DNA of 64,000 nt from Lycium barbarum. Lineage: Eukaryota > Streptophyta > Magnoliopsida > Solanales > Solanaceae. The stretch is taken from positions 14,210,336 through 14,274,335 of the forward strand of contig NC_083340.1 in assembly GCF_019175385.1 (NCBI RefSeq). The letters run 5' to 3'. The translations under genes were made by a program, and so were the position numbers. Positions 30,861 through 43,148 of this stretch are shown here, in pieces. The notes below the pieces were generated by a model, which saw nothing but the letters and a program-made list of their open reading frames with translations, did no database searches and had not been told where the DNA came from. Within the stretch, counting starts at the first letter, position 1. Every line of letters starts with the position of its first letter.

Positions 30861-33310
30861 ATAACAACAACAACAACATACCCAGTGAATCCAACAACGT
30901 GGGGTCTGGGGAGGGTAGAGTGTACGCAGACCTTACCCCCACCATAGGTAGGGAGGCTGTTTCCAGAAGACCCTCGGCTCAAGAAAAAGCATAAGAAAAG
31001 TCAGATACGGGCAAACAAATCAAAGCAATTATGAAAATGAAAACAATGAAAGTAAAAGTAAATAAGCCATTATAAACCAACAGATACTCGCAGAAATCAA
31101 GAGACAAGAAACTATAGAGCAACATAACTACTCGTAAGAAAGGATAAACGCGACTACCTACTAGCCTTCTACCCTAATATGAGTCCTCCATACCCTCCTA
31201 TCTAAGGTCATGTCCTCGGTAAGCAGGAAATGCGCCATGTCCTGTCTAATCACTTCCCCTCAATACTTCTTCGACCTACCTCTACCTCTTCTGAAACCGT
31301 CGCTGGCCAACCTCTCGCACCTCCGCACTGGGGCATTTGCATCTCTCCGCATCACATGCCCAAACCATCTCAGCCTCGTTTCCCGCATCTTGTCTTCCAC
31401 TGAGGCTATTCCAACCTTGTCTCGAATGACTTCATTCCTAATCCTATCGCTCCTAGTGTGCCCACACATCCATCGCAGCATTCTCATTTCTGCCACTTTC
31501 ATCTTCTGAACATAAGATTTCTTGACTGACCAACACTCCGCCCCATACAACATAGTTGGTCTAACCACCACTTTGTAGAACTTGCCTTTAAGTTTCGGTG
31601 GCACCTTCTTGTCACACAACACTCCGGAGGTAAGCCTCCATTTCATCCACCCTGCATCAATACGGTGTGTGACGTCATCATCAATCTCCCTATTTCCTTG
31701 TATAATAGACCCAAGATACTTGAAACTATCTTTCTTCTGTATGACCTGAGTGCCAAGCTTCACTTCCACGTCAGCCTCATGCACTATATCACTGAACTTG
31801 CACTTCAAGTACTCTGTCTTGATCCTACTTAACTTGAACCCTTTAGACTCCAGAGTTTGTCTCCAAACCTCCAGCTTAGCGTTAACCCCGTTGCGAGACT
31901 CGTCAATCAGGACTATGTCATCCGCAAATAACATACACCATGGCACCTCACCTTGAATTTGCCGCGTCAATCCATCGATCACCAAGGAGAATAAAAATGG
32001 GCTAAGAGCTAATCCCTGGTGCAACCCCATCACCACTGGGAAGTGCTCTGAGTCTCCTCCCATAGTCCTTACCCTGGTCTTGGCCCCATCATACATGTCC
32101 TTGATCGCCCTAATGTACGCCACAGGTATACCTCTAGCCTCTAAGCATATCCATAGAACCTCTCTCGGCACTTTGTCGTATGCCTTTTCTAGGTCTATGA
32201 ATACCATGTGCAAGTCGTTCTTCCTCTCCCTATATTGCTCCACTAGTTTCCGTACAAGGTGAATAGCTTCTGTAGTTGAGCGCCCCGGCATGAATCCGAA
32301 CTGATTCTCTGAGATAGACACACTTCTCCTCACCCTCATCTCCACCACCCTTTCCCACACTTTCATAGTGTGGGTTAGCAGCTTGATCCCTCTGTAGTTG
32401 TTCCAACTTTGAATGTCGCCCTTGTTCTTGTACAATGGAATCATTGTACTGCATCGCCATTCTTCGGGCATCTTAGCCGTCTTAAAGATGACATTAAAGA
32501 GTCGAGTCAACCACTTTAAATCTGCCCTGCCTGCAGTCTTCCAAAATTCCCCAGGAATCTCATCGGGCCCGGTCGCTCTTCCCCTACTCATCCTACGAAC
32601 AGCACCCTTAACTTCCTCAACATTTATACTCCTACAATATCCAAAATCACGACACCTCTCGAAGTACTCCAAATCTCCCAACACAATATCTCTGTCCTCT
32701 CCGTCTTTCAAGAGTTTGTGGAAGTATGACTGCCATCTCCGTCTAATGAGAGCGTCCTCCACTAGTACCCTGCCATCCTCGTCCTTGATGCACTTGACCT
32801 GATCCAAGTCACGCGCCCTCCTCTCCCTCGCCTTGGCTCGTCTGTACAACTTCTTATCCTCGCCTTTGTCCTCTAGTTCTGCATAGAGGCGTTCAAAAGC
32901 TGTTGTCTTTGCCGCCGTAACCGCTAACTTTGCCTCCTTCCTCGCCAACTTGTACAATTCCCTAATCGTTCGCCTTTCCTCATCCTCCTTGCTGTCTACC
33001 AACTTCGTATACGCCACCTTTTTTGCTTCCACCTTCTCTTGAACTCCTCCATTCCACCACCAGTCCCCTCAGTGCTGACCACGGCTACCCTTCGAGACCC
33101 CTAGCACCTCTCTAGCTACTTCCCTAATGCAACTGGCCGTCCTATCCCACATGTTGGTCGCCTCCCCACTACTCTCCCAAGCTCCCATAGCCCTCAACTT
33201 CTCCCCCATCTCCAGGGCACCATGGTCAAACTCCCCTATTTGATCCTAGGCTTGTCGTCTACGACCCTCTTTCTCTTCCTCATCTACTCACCACGATCCT
33301 AGTTCTGCAT
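30861..33310 (-). mobile_element. RTE-type LINE, 5'-truncated
   Basis: The minus strand carries a LINE reverse transcriptase frame followed by the well-known nightshade LINE 3' end: GTAAGGTCTGCGTACACTC, then CCCCAGACCCCAC, CACTGGGTATG and a (TTG)n tail at 30862-30880. The TTG tail is typical of RTE-clade LINEs. The endonuclease that should precede the polymerase is missing, as expected from incomplete reverse transcription. The 5' limit is approximate and I could not find a target duplication. Confidence 0.85.
31260..33032 (-). pseudogene. LINE reverse transcriptase (ORF2 part)
   Basis: A 590-codon frame. Reverse transcriptase blocks are in order: [20 protein letters not shown] (about 197-216), [13 protein letters not shown] (245-257), [14 protein letters not shown] (about 279-292, first catalytic Asp), [13 protein letters not shown] (336-348) and [11 protein letters not shown] (366-376, the catalytic D-D pair). 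The C-terminal part contains the RTE-type [12 protein letters not shown] and RWFGHVMRR motifs. It is closed early at 31260 by TGA where homology (GEVIRQDMAHF) continues in frame, probably from a Trp codon. Upstream, homologous coding sequence ([10 protein letters not shown], near 33060) precedes the ATG and an in-frame stop lies near 33069. The enzyme would copy the LINE RNA at a nicked target, but without endonuclease this copy is dead. Confidence 0.85.
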
Positions 33311-34056
33311 TTGATCCTAATGAATAGACATATTCGGACGGTGCGATTATTCCTAGTCATAATATAAACGAGCAAGCCGCCAAATGAATTGAAGGACTAA
33401 TTCTTTGTAGTTTCCTTTTTTCACCTTATCCTATCGATAAGAATTTCCTTTTTCCTTCTTTCATATTTTATTTGCTACGTTAACAAACTTATAGGAAAAG
33501 ATGATAGTTTTTGTAACGTATACTCGTTTGTATATGTAATTCCAATCATTCTCATGAAATAAACCCTCAAAGTTTAGTCAAAATGTGATGAAATGAATAA
33601 GAAGTTTGTGTCGAAGAAATGGTGCACTTCTAAAATCACTCGCCACATTTTTCTCATGAATGAATTGCTTAAAATATTTTTCCAAATCCTAACGCAGCTC
33701 AAATTTGGATATAACAATCCCAATAGAGGTAAGCAGCACGACAACTAAACCACAATTGCTGCAAAATCAAATTCACCAGCCATCAATTTCTTCTTCTTTT
33801 ATATCCAAAGGATTGATGCAATCTTACAGACAAGACGATGCTGAAAATTTATGTCTAATTACATGAACTAAAGCCCGACTTCGTGTTATCGGGCTTAACA
33901 TTTATGTACAAGAATATTTCGACATAAACCTAGGTTCAAGTGGAAAAATAACACTTAGATAACCTTCATCTTACTCTCTAACTTGATAACAAAAACATTA
34001 CATAGAGCCTTAAATTAACAGATCTATCTACTGCTAAAGTCTTTTTTTTAGCGTGT
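33311..34056. other. Intergenic, includes MYC2 3' UTR
   Basis: Downstream of MYC2 on its strand. The 3' UTR should lie in the last few hundred bases before 34056, but I cannot fix the polyadenylation site. No other gene seen. Confidence 0.6.
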
Positions 34057-36051
34057 TTAAGCAATTCTGGATGTCAATGCTATCCTAAGCTGCTCTTCAG
34101 TGAAATGTCGGCTACCCATTTTCACTGTGGCTTGCTGGATCATCAACTCGTTCACCACTGAAACACTGGCATGGTGCACATCTAGGTCTAATTCCATTAG
34201 CGCTGCCATTAACCTTGCAGCTGGATGATTCTTCTTATTACATTGTATACGAATCATCGCATCCCATCCAATAATCTTAACATCTATATCCAAGTCAACA
34301 ACCTTGCTTCCATTATGGCTAGACATCTTGAGATCTTGATTTGGTGGTGGAGGACCAGGGCGTCTTGAATCTTTACTCGCTAATTCTTTCTTTAAATCTT
34401 CTACTTGGCTCTTCATGTCTTCTTTATCTGACTCTGTATTTTGAAGCTTCGATTTCAGCTCGTTTATATATGAAATTGCATCACCAAGAAGCGATGCTTT
34501 GTCCATCTTGGACACATTTGGGACAACAGCTCTAAGCGCGTAGAATCTTTGGTTCAATTTCTCCCTCCTTTGCCTCTCTGCCTCGACGTGATTCAAAGGT
34601 TCTTCCCGTCCATTAGCGGGCTTCCTTCCTCGTTTCCTCGGCCTTTTTTCAGGCTCTACAACCCTACTACTATCAGCTTCTTTCACGAACGAGGCCTCGA
34701 GATCAGAATGATCAGACTCTTCACCTCCGCCTCCGCCGGATTTCATACCGGAAGAAACAAATGAAAGCATTCCTTCTTCATTGCTTCCTCTAGAAGTAGC
34801 TGACCTTTTCTTGTTCTTATTATTCTCCTCCCCAGCCCCAAATTGGGACTGACCCGAAAACAAGTTCCCATTTGCACTAGTAGCACTTTTCTTAGTACTA
34901 TCACAAAAATTCAAGATTTCACCCGATTCGGGCTTGCAAGAGAGCGATGAATTTCCATTCCCATTCCTATTACTACTTGCATCAAACCCGAATTCCGAAA
35001 AATTCAACTCCTTAGAGAAAAATCCGTGTGTTGTTTGTTGCTGATTGTAAGAACTTTGACCATTTTCATTTCCAAAGGCAATTTGCTTATTACTATTACT
35101 TGATGGAACTGAATTTGTTTGAACTGTATTTATAGACTCTCTAACTTCCATAGCTGAGGAAGATGGATCAGTGAGCCAGAGCGCCGACGGGTCGCTTTCG
35201 GGCTGCACAGCCCATGAACCTGAGCCCAAATCACTATTGAAGTTAAACAATACTCTAACCTTGTTCATGAGATCAGAACTCTGGATTATAACCTCTGTTG
35301 AGCCCAATTCAACCACACCATTAGCTGAAGGAATACAAACCATGGTTTGAAGCCCAAATCCTTGAGCCTGACGAACCCGTTCGCAGTGTGAAGCAGCTAA
35401 TTTCTCTGCTCCGGCAACCCAAATCGGGTTCGAACTGTACAAAGCCTGACCCGGTAACCCACTTCCGCTGACAAACGATTGAGTCATGGAGATAAGAAAG
35501 AACCATTCAGTGTCGGTAACTTCTTCATCTACAGCATCATCGGTTCCGGTTTGTGTTCCGGAAATTAAAGAATTCAGCTCCCGGAGAACCTTCTTCCGAT
35601 GCTCCTGCTCAGCAATATAAGCAGGAGAAGAAACAGGTAGTTTCCTCTTGGCTTTATCTTCTTCGCCTTTGTAGTACCCATCTCCCCAACCCAACACGGA
35701 CGGGCTCGAGAAATCAACGGCAGACGACTGCCAGAAGATGGCGTAGGTCCACGTCTCACGAGCACCGTCGATTAGGGTTTGAAGACGCTGCTGAAGCGTT
35801 TCTTGGTTGAAAAACGGCATGGATTTCGAAGCATCAACGGCCGAAGCGGTTATAGTGGAAGTTGAAGAAGAAGGAGGAAGAGTAGTAGATGGGGTATTAT
35901 TATTATTAATAGGAAGAGGATTTGAATTAGCACCAGGAGTAGTAGCCCAAAATGAAAGATCGGAAGACATAAAAGCTTCCATCATAGAAACGTTATCATC
36001 AGTAGTACTATTATTCCACAAATTCATGGTGGGTAAGCTGAATTCAGTCAT
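34057..36051 (-). CDS. MYC2: MYC2-type bHLH transcription factor (jasmonate signalling)
   Basis: 664 residues, intronless as is usual for this subgroup (IIIe bHLH). In the nucleus MYC2 binds G-box DNA as a dimer and switches on jasmonate-responsive genes; JAZ proteins hold it off until jasmonate-Ile triggers their COI1-dependent removal. Seen here: the JAZ-interaction region at about 80-150 ([38 protein letters not shown]); the activation region near 172-194 with [15 protein letters not shown]; a Ser/Asn/Gln-rich middle; a basic nuclear signal [10 protein letters not shown] at 469-478; the basic helix-loop-helix at 487-536, starting [10 protein letters not shown] with the H488-E492-R496 pattern that contacts E-box DNA; and an ACT-like C-terminus from about 580. 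Start [15 protein letters not shown] matches tomato, potato and tobacco MYC2/JAMYC as I remember them. It ends SRIA-stop, a few residues earlier than I recall for tomato. All regions are intact and it should be functional. Confidence 0.96.
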   Translation of the reverse strand: MTEFSLPTMNLWNNSTTDDNVSMMEAFMSSDLSFWATTPGANSNPLPINNNNTPSTTLPPSSSTSTITASAVDASKSMPFFNQETLQQRLQTLIDGARETWTYAIFWQSSAVDFSSPSVLGWGDGYYKGEEDKAKRKLPVSSPAYIAEQEHRKKVLRELNSLISGTQTGTDDAVDEEVTDTEWFFLISMTQSFVSGSGLPGQALYSSNPIWVAGAEKLAASHCERVRQAQGFGLQTMVCIPSANGVVELGSTEVIIQSSDLMNKVRVLFNFNSDLGSGSWAVQPESDPSALWLTDPSSSAMEVRESINTVQTNSVPSSNSNKQIAFGNENGQSSYNQQQTTHGFFSKELNFSEFGFDASSNRNGNGNSSLSCKPESGEILNFCDSTKKSATSANGNLFSGQSQFGAGEENNKNKKRSATSRGSNEEGMLSFVSSGMKSGGGGGEESDHSDLEASFVKEADSSRVVEPEKRPRKRGRKPANGREEPLNHVEAERQRREKLNQRFYALRAVVPNVSKMDKASLLGDAISYINELKSKLQNTESDKEDMKSQVEDLKKELASKDSRRPGPPPPNQDLKMSSHNGSKVVDLDIDVKIIGWDAMIRIQCNKKNHPAARLMAALMELDLDVHHASVSVVNELMIQQATVKMGSRHFTEEQLRIALTSRIA

Positions 36052-36330
36052 TCCATAAACACAACAAGAAACAGATGAAAATGGTGGTGAGAGAAATGGG
36101 TGAAGAGAGAGAGAAATGGGCTATGTGGTGGAGAGATATGAGATAGAGAATGATAAGGCAATTGGAAAGCTTAAAGGATTTGGTTTTGCTGGTTGAGTGG
36201 AATTTGAGTTTGGGGTTTTATTCGAGGTGAATTTGGGTAAGTGAGGAAAGAGCGTGGACAAAGGATAGCGGGTTCCACGAAGGCCCACCCGATTAATCGC
36301 CAACTCTACTACTCCCAGAGTCCCACAGAT
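36052..36330 (-). promoter_or_regulatory. MYC2 5' leader and proximal promoter
   Basis: On the minus strand the 150 bases before the ATG are CT-rich (CTCTCTCTCTTCACCC, CTCTCACCACC), typical of a plant 5' leader. A weak TATA-like AATAAAACCCC lies at about 36215-36225. I see no perfect G-box (CACGTG) in this stretch and no upstream ORF that would obviously control translation. The transcription start cannot be fixed. Confidence 0.45.
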
Positions 36331-37460
36331 CTTTGCTATTTTATTTCCTACTAGTAGACATTCTTTTACCCCTTAAACCAAAAATATCTCAACTAACAGT
36401 ATTCAAAAACTGTAGAAAGAAAACGATTTTTTTTTCTAATTTTCCTAAAGATAATTTTCCACAAAACGTCACTCCAAGAAGTCTTTTATCATTATTTTAA
36501 ACGAGTGTTTGTTTGATAACAATCTGTTGATTATTTCTATTTCAAATAAAAATTTGAAGTTTGGAAATTAGAAAGCTAGAGAAGAAGATATTATCTAATA
36601 ACCGTTTTAGAAACCTTTTCATTTATGAGTTTGCAGTGTCAAAAGTGTAACAGTTCAATGTTTCAGCTTAGAAATTAAAGAGAAACAACTTCATTTTCAG
36701 CAAAAAATAAATTTACGATATCTGCTATGAAGGACTTGATTGTAAAGATGGAAATAAAATAAACTAAAGATATTTTTACTTTAATGTTTAAGCTTTTAGT
36801 TATTAAAATACCCGTTTAATCATTTTGATAGTTAAGTAAATTATATCTAACAAGCTTAATTGAGCTCCAGATTGATCTCTCTGTGGAAAGGAAAATATGT
36901 GCATTTATTAGAGTCTAATTCATTTAATATATCTAGAGCCTGTTTTGTTTAGTTAATAAAAAAATATTGATAAGCGTATTTTTAAATGTTGATGCTAATT
37001 ATATAAATAAATTACGTATTTGATTAAAACTATTTAGACAAAAGTATTGAATTTGACAATAAGTTGTTGGTGTGCTTAGTAAAAGGAACTTTTTCTATTA
37101 ATAACTAAAATGCGGTAAAAGCTACCTACAAAAATATAATTTGAAAGTAGTTTTGCAAGAAAAAAGATGAATTGCGGGGTTTGTCTTGAAAGAATATTTT
37201 GAGAAATTGTAAAATATTAAAAATAGAATAGTTAGAAAATTGGTCAAATCAAAAAAATTATAAGTTGAAAAGTCATAAGTTAATTGTTTTTAGTTGATCT
37301 TGGATTATAAACATTTTTGTATTTGTATACGTAGATAAATAAAAATTACTTAAAAACTAGTTTTTTTGAATTGTTGGTGAATTAGAATGTTGCACACCAT
37401 ATTATTGACGAAGAATAATTGCCTGATTAGTGTCCATTATTTTACTATTTTATTTAACTA
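36331..37460. other. Intergenic upstream of MYC2
   Basis: AT-rich DNA without ORFs or recognised repeats. Distal MYC2 control elements may lie here, but I can name none. Confidence 0.55.
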
Positions 37461-37717
37461 CTCCCTCTATCTCAATTTATGTGGCACTTTTCGCTTCCCG
37501 AGATTCAAACTGCATGAACTTTTACCATCATTTTAGGATGTATTTTTTCATCAAATTGATATGAGAAAAGTTGCAACTTATAGTATTTTTCATGCAGTTT
37601 TCAAATATATAAATTTTAATGTTAAAATATCAAGTTAATCTAATTCAATTTAGCTTCAAAGTTTAGTCAAATTGACTCTCAAAAAACTAAAATACCACAT
37701 AAATTGAGACGAAGGGA
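37461..37717. mobile_element. Stowaway MITE, 257 bp
   Basis: Flanked by TA (37459-37460, 37718-37719). Inverted ends: CTCCCTCTATCTCAATTTAT then GTGGCA; right end complement CTCCCTTCGTCTCAATTTAT then GTGG. A very common nightshade family. It lies about 1.4 kb upstream of the MYC2 start. Confidence 0.9.
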
Positions 37718-37719
37718 GT

Positions 37720-38526
37720 ACTTTATATGATTAAGACAATTTTCTAAGTTGGAAATTATTACTTGGGTGGTATTGTGGAAGCAAACAGGGAAATTGATCA
37801 AAGTCTTTGAGATTGTTGCTTACACCTTGTGTTCATGTTTGATTAATAAGCAATAAATAAAATTATAATTTTACTATATCATCCCTAATTATTATATGTC
37901 ATTTCACTAATTGAGAAATGAATTGTAAATAATTAATATTTAATAATAAAGATAAAATAGGTATAAAATGATAAATTATCTCTTAGTTTATCAAACCAGA
38001 TAAGTAACAGTATATATATTTTTAATATATTGGACGGATGAATTACCTTCCAAAGGAGAAAAAAATAAAAAGGAAAGCCATTAAAAGTGGTCCATCTTAG
38101 AATTAAGTATGGTCTATCTTAGAATTAAGTAAAGTAACATCTTAATTTATCAGCAATAAATATTTAAACCTTACTCAAAGTGCAATTATAACCTATTTGA
38201 TAAAGACACTTGCTTACCTACATTGAATTCTAGTTCATAAATCCAAATTCCAAAACTATACTTAGCACTAGGGAAAGGAAGAAAAAGTGAAAGAAGAACA
38301 AAAAAGGAGGGGAAGAAATTTAAGAAGAAATTGACTGGTAATCTGAATTTGCAATTAATCAGGTAATGTAACTTTAAAAATTACAAATTAATTTCAGATC
38401 AATTTAAATTCTTAAATTTGTTTTAATATTACTTAATTCAGAGTCAAACGCCTAATAAAATAGAACACCCTAGTGTCATGCGATTAAGAAAAATACATAA
38501 AAGGATCTAACTAGCTTTAATTTGTA
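37720..38526. other. Intergenic, no gene seen
   Basis: AT-rich. A short tandem repeat of GGTC(C/T)ATCTTAGAATTAAGTA lies at about 38088-38131. Nothing else recognised. Confidence 0.55.
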
Positions 38527-38800
38527 CTCTCTCCAGTACAAACTAATTGAAATTTTAAACTTGGACACACGGATTAAGAAATTCACTAACTCCTAAATTT
38601 TAAGTAGGGTTTTGACTAAAATGCTCTTAATTATGGTTTTCTTATCTTTTTAGGTTGGCATAATTATTGTGGGGATATGAGAATGTATCAAGGACAAATT
38701 TGAGAAAGAGAACTAAATACTTTCTTGGGATTGTAAAACATCAATTATTTTGGATAAATTTTTAGAGGCTAAAACCTCAAATATTTTAGACCAGATGGAG
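38527..38800. mobile_element. Probable Stowaway-type MITE, 274 bp
   Basis: TA flanks (38525-38526, 38801-38802). Left end CTCTCTCCAGTACAAACTAATTG; right end complement CTCCATCTGGTCTAAAATATTTG. The inverted ends match only partly. Confidence 0.5.
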
Positions 38801-38848
38801 TAATTAATATTCCTCGTAAAAAAAAAAAAAAACGGGTAAATATTTTTA

Positions 38849-39097
38849 GAGCCTGTTTGGATGGGCTTAAAAAAAAACAGCTTATAAGCTAAAAAAAAAA
38901 AGTTGGTGTAGTCCAACTTATTTTTTTGGCTGATAAGTTGTTTTCAGCTTATAAGCTGCTTTAGATAAGCTAAGCCAAACGGGTCCAATTATTTGGGCTT
39001 ATTTTAAACATAAAATAACTTTAAACTGGTCAGCCAAACATTCAAAAAAGCTGAAAACAGCTTATAGGCAACTTATAAGCCAATTCAAATGTGATCT
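38849..39097. mobile_element. GAGCCTGTTTGG MITE, copy 1
   Basis: Starts GAGCCTGTTTGGATGGGCTTA. The inside is full of AGCTTATAAGCT-type palindromes (TTTTCAGCTTATAAGCTGC). The right end is diverged. Homologous along its length to 43840-44100. Confidence 0.8.
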
Positions 39098-40339
39098 AGT
39101 CTTTTTCCTTTTTAACTACTCTAGCTAGCAGCAAGCAACAAGTTAATTAAAGAGCCGCCGAGCAGTAATCGTCGGCTGCATTCCTCAAGAAGTGGCCAAA
39201 ACTCGTTACTGTTTAACAATTTTATTTTAAACTTTACTTAAATAAATATTCAATTAGCATGACGTTTTACCTTTATTACAATTTTAAAATTATTATAATT
39301 ATAATCATTATCCTTATATTCGAAGAAAAGGCTAATCAATATATAATAAAATATGAAAAAGATTAAAAAATCAGATTTGGAATGCGTTGGCATCACGACG
39401 AGGGTCCCTCTATGTTTGTTCCTATTTCCAAAAAGTTTTGAATAATTCTTTTTTTCTGCTATAAATTATTTATGACACGTTTTGGTGGTATGCCTGGCGT
39501 ACAAATAACGTGACTTTTATTTTTTAATTGATCCACTACTATTTTCTGCTTTAGTTTATTCGGGTTTGTTTATCTAGAAATATATTCTTCCCCCCCCCCC
39601 GCCCCAAAAAAAAAAAAAGAATATATCTAATGAAAAATAAAACGACCAAAGTAAGTTATAAACATTATTGGATTCCTATCTGATAGTTTAATTTTTATTT
39701 AATGCTACGCCATTAAATTGTTGAATTCCTTTTAGAAGAGGAAAATAAAGACAAAAAAGAGAAAAAGCGATCGAAAAGAGGAGCAAGATCAGGAAATCTT
39801 TTGTTATGTATTAATGTAATCCCTTTTTCATTTATTAGTGGACTATGTTGATCGGCTTAAAAAGTTAAATGCAATGTGTAGTCTTATCATAAGATTTCTG
39901 TTCACATAAGAAATTAAGGAAGCTTTCGAATCATGCTAATTATATACAGGAAACATATTGCTCTTATGTACATTAATAATGTAGTTGGATGGACAATTAT
40001 TCTCAGAGCTATACCAATTCGATATTAATTTGTGTGCATCAATGTGGCGTATCAATTTTACTAAGCGATCAATCTATTATTTATTTTTGAATAGCTATAA
40101 TACCCGAGTCAGTTTGCGTGTACCTCAACTATATAAATCTGTTTTGATAAGTCACCTAGCCATTTTTCTAGGTTACTAACTCCTACAGTTGCTTGCAATT
40201 GGTTTTTAGGTTGACTTACTTTTTGCACAATCTATAAATGCAACGTACACTCTTATATTACAATATTATCTACATGATAGAAATGATTGAACAAGGGCTA
40301 AACGTTTACAAACACAAATTAAAAGAAAAAGTCGCTCCA
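39098..40339. other. Intergenic, no gene seen
   Basis: AT-rich with a C-run and A-run at about 39590-39617. No gene or clear repeat boundary. Confidence 0.55.
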
Positions 40340-41410
40340 TTTCCGGCGTAATTGCAAATCCATGGCCTTTTGGAATCTGGACATATACACTAGTTTCCAT
40401 TTTCTTTGTCTTTCTTGTTTTTTGAATCTTCTCTTTGATTTTTCGTTAAATAGATGCTTCTATTTTGTTGCGATATTATTGTCTAAACATTTATCTTGTT
40501 GTTTATCCATCCTAAACACAATGTATGTTTTCCTTATACCAATGTGAAAACTTGATCGGCCAACACCTTCATATAAGTATGCATTAATAACGATAATAAT
40601 ATAACATTCATGCATGTAAACAAATGATAAAGAACAAGACGGCGAAATAATACTTTTGTACACGAATACACAAAAACAATTGATGAACATATTAATAAAA
40701 ACGAGTTGATTCTCATATGGTCACTTAATTAATAGTTATTATCTCAGAAAGTAAATTTTCTTTGTAGAAAAGAAATGAAATTGGGAAGAAAAGTGACTTT
40801 ATGAGATAGTAACTACTAGTTGAGTGACCCATTTGAACAATAATTTGAAATAACCCCATTCACCTTACAAGAAATCTAATCCTTATAAACACAACGTACT
40901 AATGGAAGAATGCACTGAAGAGAACGAAGGAACGTACTTTCAAAGTTCCATTCTTGTCATTTATCTGATCTTTGTCCTAATTAATTGTTTATACCTAGGT
41001 AGCAAAAGGGAAAAAGAGAGAAGATGAGAATTTAAGGAAAACTTGATCAACAGCTTCCTGCTAATATGCATCGGTGGTGAGTGGTGACAATAATATAACA
41101 CACATGTAAACAAAAGATAGAGAACAAAATGGCGAACTAGAGAACTTTTAAATTTAAACATGAATAAAGATATAAGACATAAAAGATGAATATATTAGAT
41201 AAACAGAAAGTACTAATAATGTCTCCCTCGATCCATCGTACTGGAGGGATTATGAAATAATTAATGTACTTGAGATAACGAAAAATGTTTCGGAAGTGGT
41301 CGTCCTTTTTTTTTTTTTTTTTTTTTTTTTTTGGGTGAGGGTGTGTGTGGTTGGGGGGTGAGGGGGGGGGAGGGGGAAGGTGTTGGAGTGATAAATAAAG
41401 AGAAATACTT

Positions 41411-41484
41411 GTAGGTTAAGGTCTGCGTATATCCTATTTTTTCCAGACTCACCTATAGAATTAAACTGAGTATGTTGTTGTTTT
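41411..41484 (+). mobile_element. RTE LINE 3'-end fragment
   Basis: GGTTAAGGTCTGCGTATATCC, then CCAGACTCACC and CTGAGTATGTTGTTGTT match the last 75 bases of the LINE at 30861-33310 in the opposite orientation. Extreme 5' truncation. Confidence 0.75.
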
Positions 41485-41703
41485 CTTACTTCTGTCACCA
41501 CAAAGTCAAAAAAAATTAAAATTAAAATTAAAGGAACTTTCTCTAGTCATAATGGGGGAAAAGAATTTCACCTTGTTGGTACAATTGGAAAATAGAATTG
41601 GTACAACATGAAAATCGAGATATCTCAAGCGACAGAGTGTAATTTGTGCTAATTGAGTACAATCAAAATACTCTATGATTGAAGAATAGTTGACGTTGTA
41701 TTA

Positions 41704-42330
41704 GGGAAAACAACACCAAATACCCCTAAGATATAAAATAATTACCCGCCCCATGCCCCTTCTAACCTAATTCGCTCCTCACCCAATCGGTCGAAACTAT
41801 TTACCCGACATACCCCCTCGCCCAAATCTCTTTTTTCATGATATCATCGCAATATATTTATATATCTTGATGGTATCATGAAGGACTGCAACAGCCTTCC
41901 ATGATACCATCTCAGTATATTTATATACCACGATGGTACCATGGTCCTGAGGAGTGTCTCATTGAAGGACTGAAGCAGTCCTCCATGATACCATCACAGT
42001 ATATGTATATAAGATGATGGTATCATAGAGATTTTTTTTCGAGAAATGTGTGTCTTTTTGAATAAATGAACATGATCATCCATAATACCATCTCAGTATA
42101 TTCATAATACCACCTCAGTATATTTATATACCATGGTATATATCATGGAGACTAAGAGAAGGACTGAAGCAGTCTTCTATGATACCATCTCAGAATATTT
42201 ATATACCATGTTCATATCATAATTTGGGGGGCAACTCGGGTAAATAGTTTTGATTTTTTCTGGGGGTATAAAAATAATGAGGATATGGCGAGTGATTATT
42301 GGTTTGAGGAGGGGCGCACGTTCTTTTCCC
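41704..42330. mobile_element. MULE-type MITE with repeated palindromes, 627 bp
   Basis: Near-perfect 9-bp duplication, GTTGTATTA (41695-41703) and GTTATATTA (42331-42339). Ends GGGAAAACAAC and, complemented, GGGAAAAGAAC. Inside, at about 41840-42215, a unit repeats about four to five times: TGATACCATC(T/A)CAGTATAT followed by its mirror GATGGTATCA, with GAAGGACTG(A/C)A(A/G)CAG between. Confidence 0.8.
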
Positions 42331-42339
42331 GTTATATTA

Positions 42340-43048
42340 TAAGAAATGTGATACTTACGATGGATTGTAACTTTTTCGCCCTTAATCAGAGATCTTGTGT
42401 GTTTGAAGTACTTTCAAAATGAAATAATTCTTGTTATGGAGCATTTCCTCCTTAAATCGATGCTACGCGATATAAATCTGAATTAGTTAGATCAGTTATA
42501 AGTTCCAATTATTAGATAGTTAAGCAAAAAACTAGTCTTTGTACTCTGTAATTAGCTAAATTACAGAAAAACTAAACTAAAGAAAATATGGACGTTGATA
42601 TATCTATGTTGGCTTATAAACTCATAAAAGAAACTCAATCCATCATCATATGCCCCTTTATAGATCGTAAAGAGCTAGCGTTGACCTGAATTTTTTTCCT
42701 TTCTATTAATTTCCTTCCGAATTCATGAGACTAATCTGATTATTAGTTTCCTAATCAAAAGGATTGAGCAATTTATGTTCCGAAGCCCCAATTGCTAATT
42801 AAATATATTTGAATCCCGCTTTAATGAGTGCAAATAGATGGTATCGACTCTTTTGATCAAGAAAGAGATAATGATGTCTAGAAAAGTAATTGGTAATTAG
42901 ATTCCACAGAGCGTTCAATATTTTACATGGATTGTTGGGTGCCTTGATTAAATATCAAGTGGTACAGCTATTGCATTAAATTCATGGGCCATGTGCTTTG
43001 TGCTTACGATATTTATAATCTCCATAGACCATAATTATAACAACTATA
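42340..43048. other. Non-coding part of duplication copy 1
   Basis: No gene. Contains the block at 42830-43020 shared with 50120-50335. Confidence 0.55.
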
Positions 43049-43057
43049 TATATTTAA

Positions 43058-43148
43058 CGGAAAAGGCTTAAATATGTCATTCAACTATCAGAAATGGCTC
43101 ATTTATGTCACTCGTTAATAGTTAGACGGCAAATTTGAGCCTTTTCCG
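43058..43148. mobile_element. Miniature MULE-type element, 91 bp
   Basis: Perfect 9-bp duplication TATATTTAA at 43049-43057 and 43149-43157. Ends CGGAAAAGGCT and, complemented, CGGAAAAGGCTCAAAT. Inside are ATTTATGTCA-type words. Unusually short for a transposon with such clean boundaries. Confidence 0.8.

Noticed and set aside
31750..32802. Several plus-strand frames opposite the LINE polymerase.
   Set aside because: They are antisense shadows of the reverse transcriptase frame.
34341..36058. Plus-strand and shifted frames across MYC2.
   Set aside because: Shadows of the MYC2 coding sequence.
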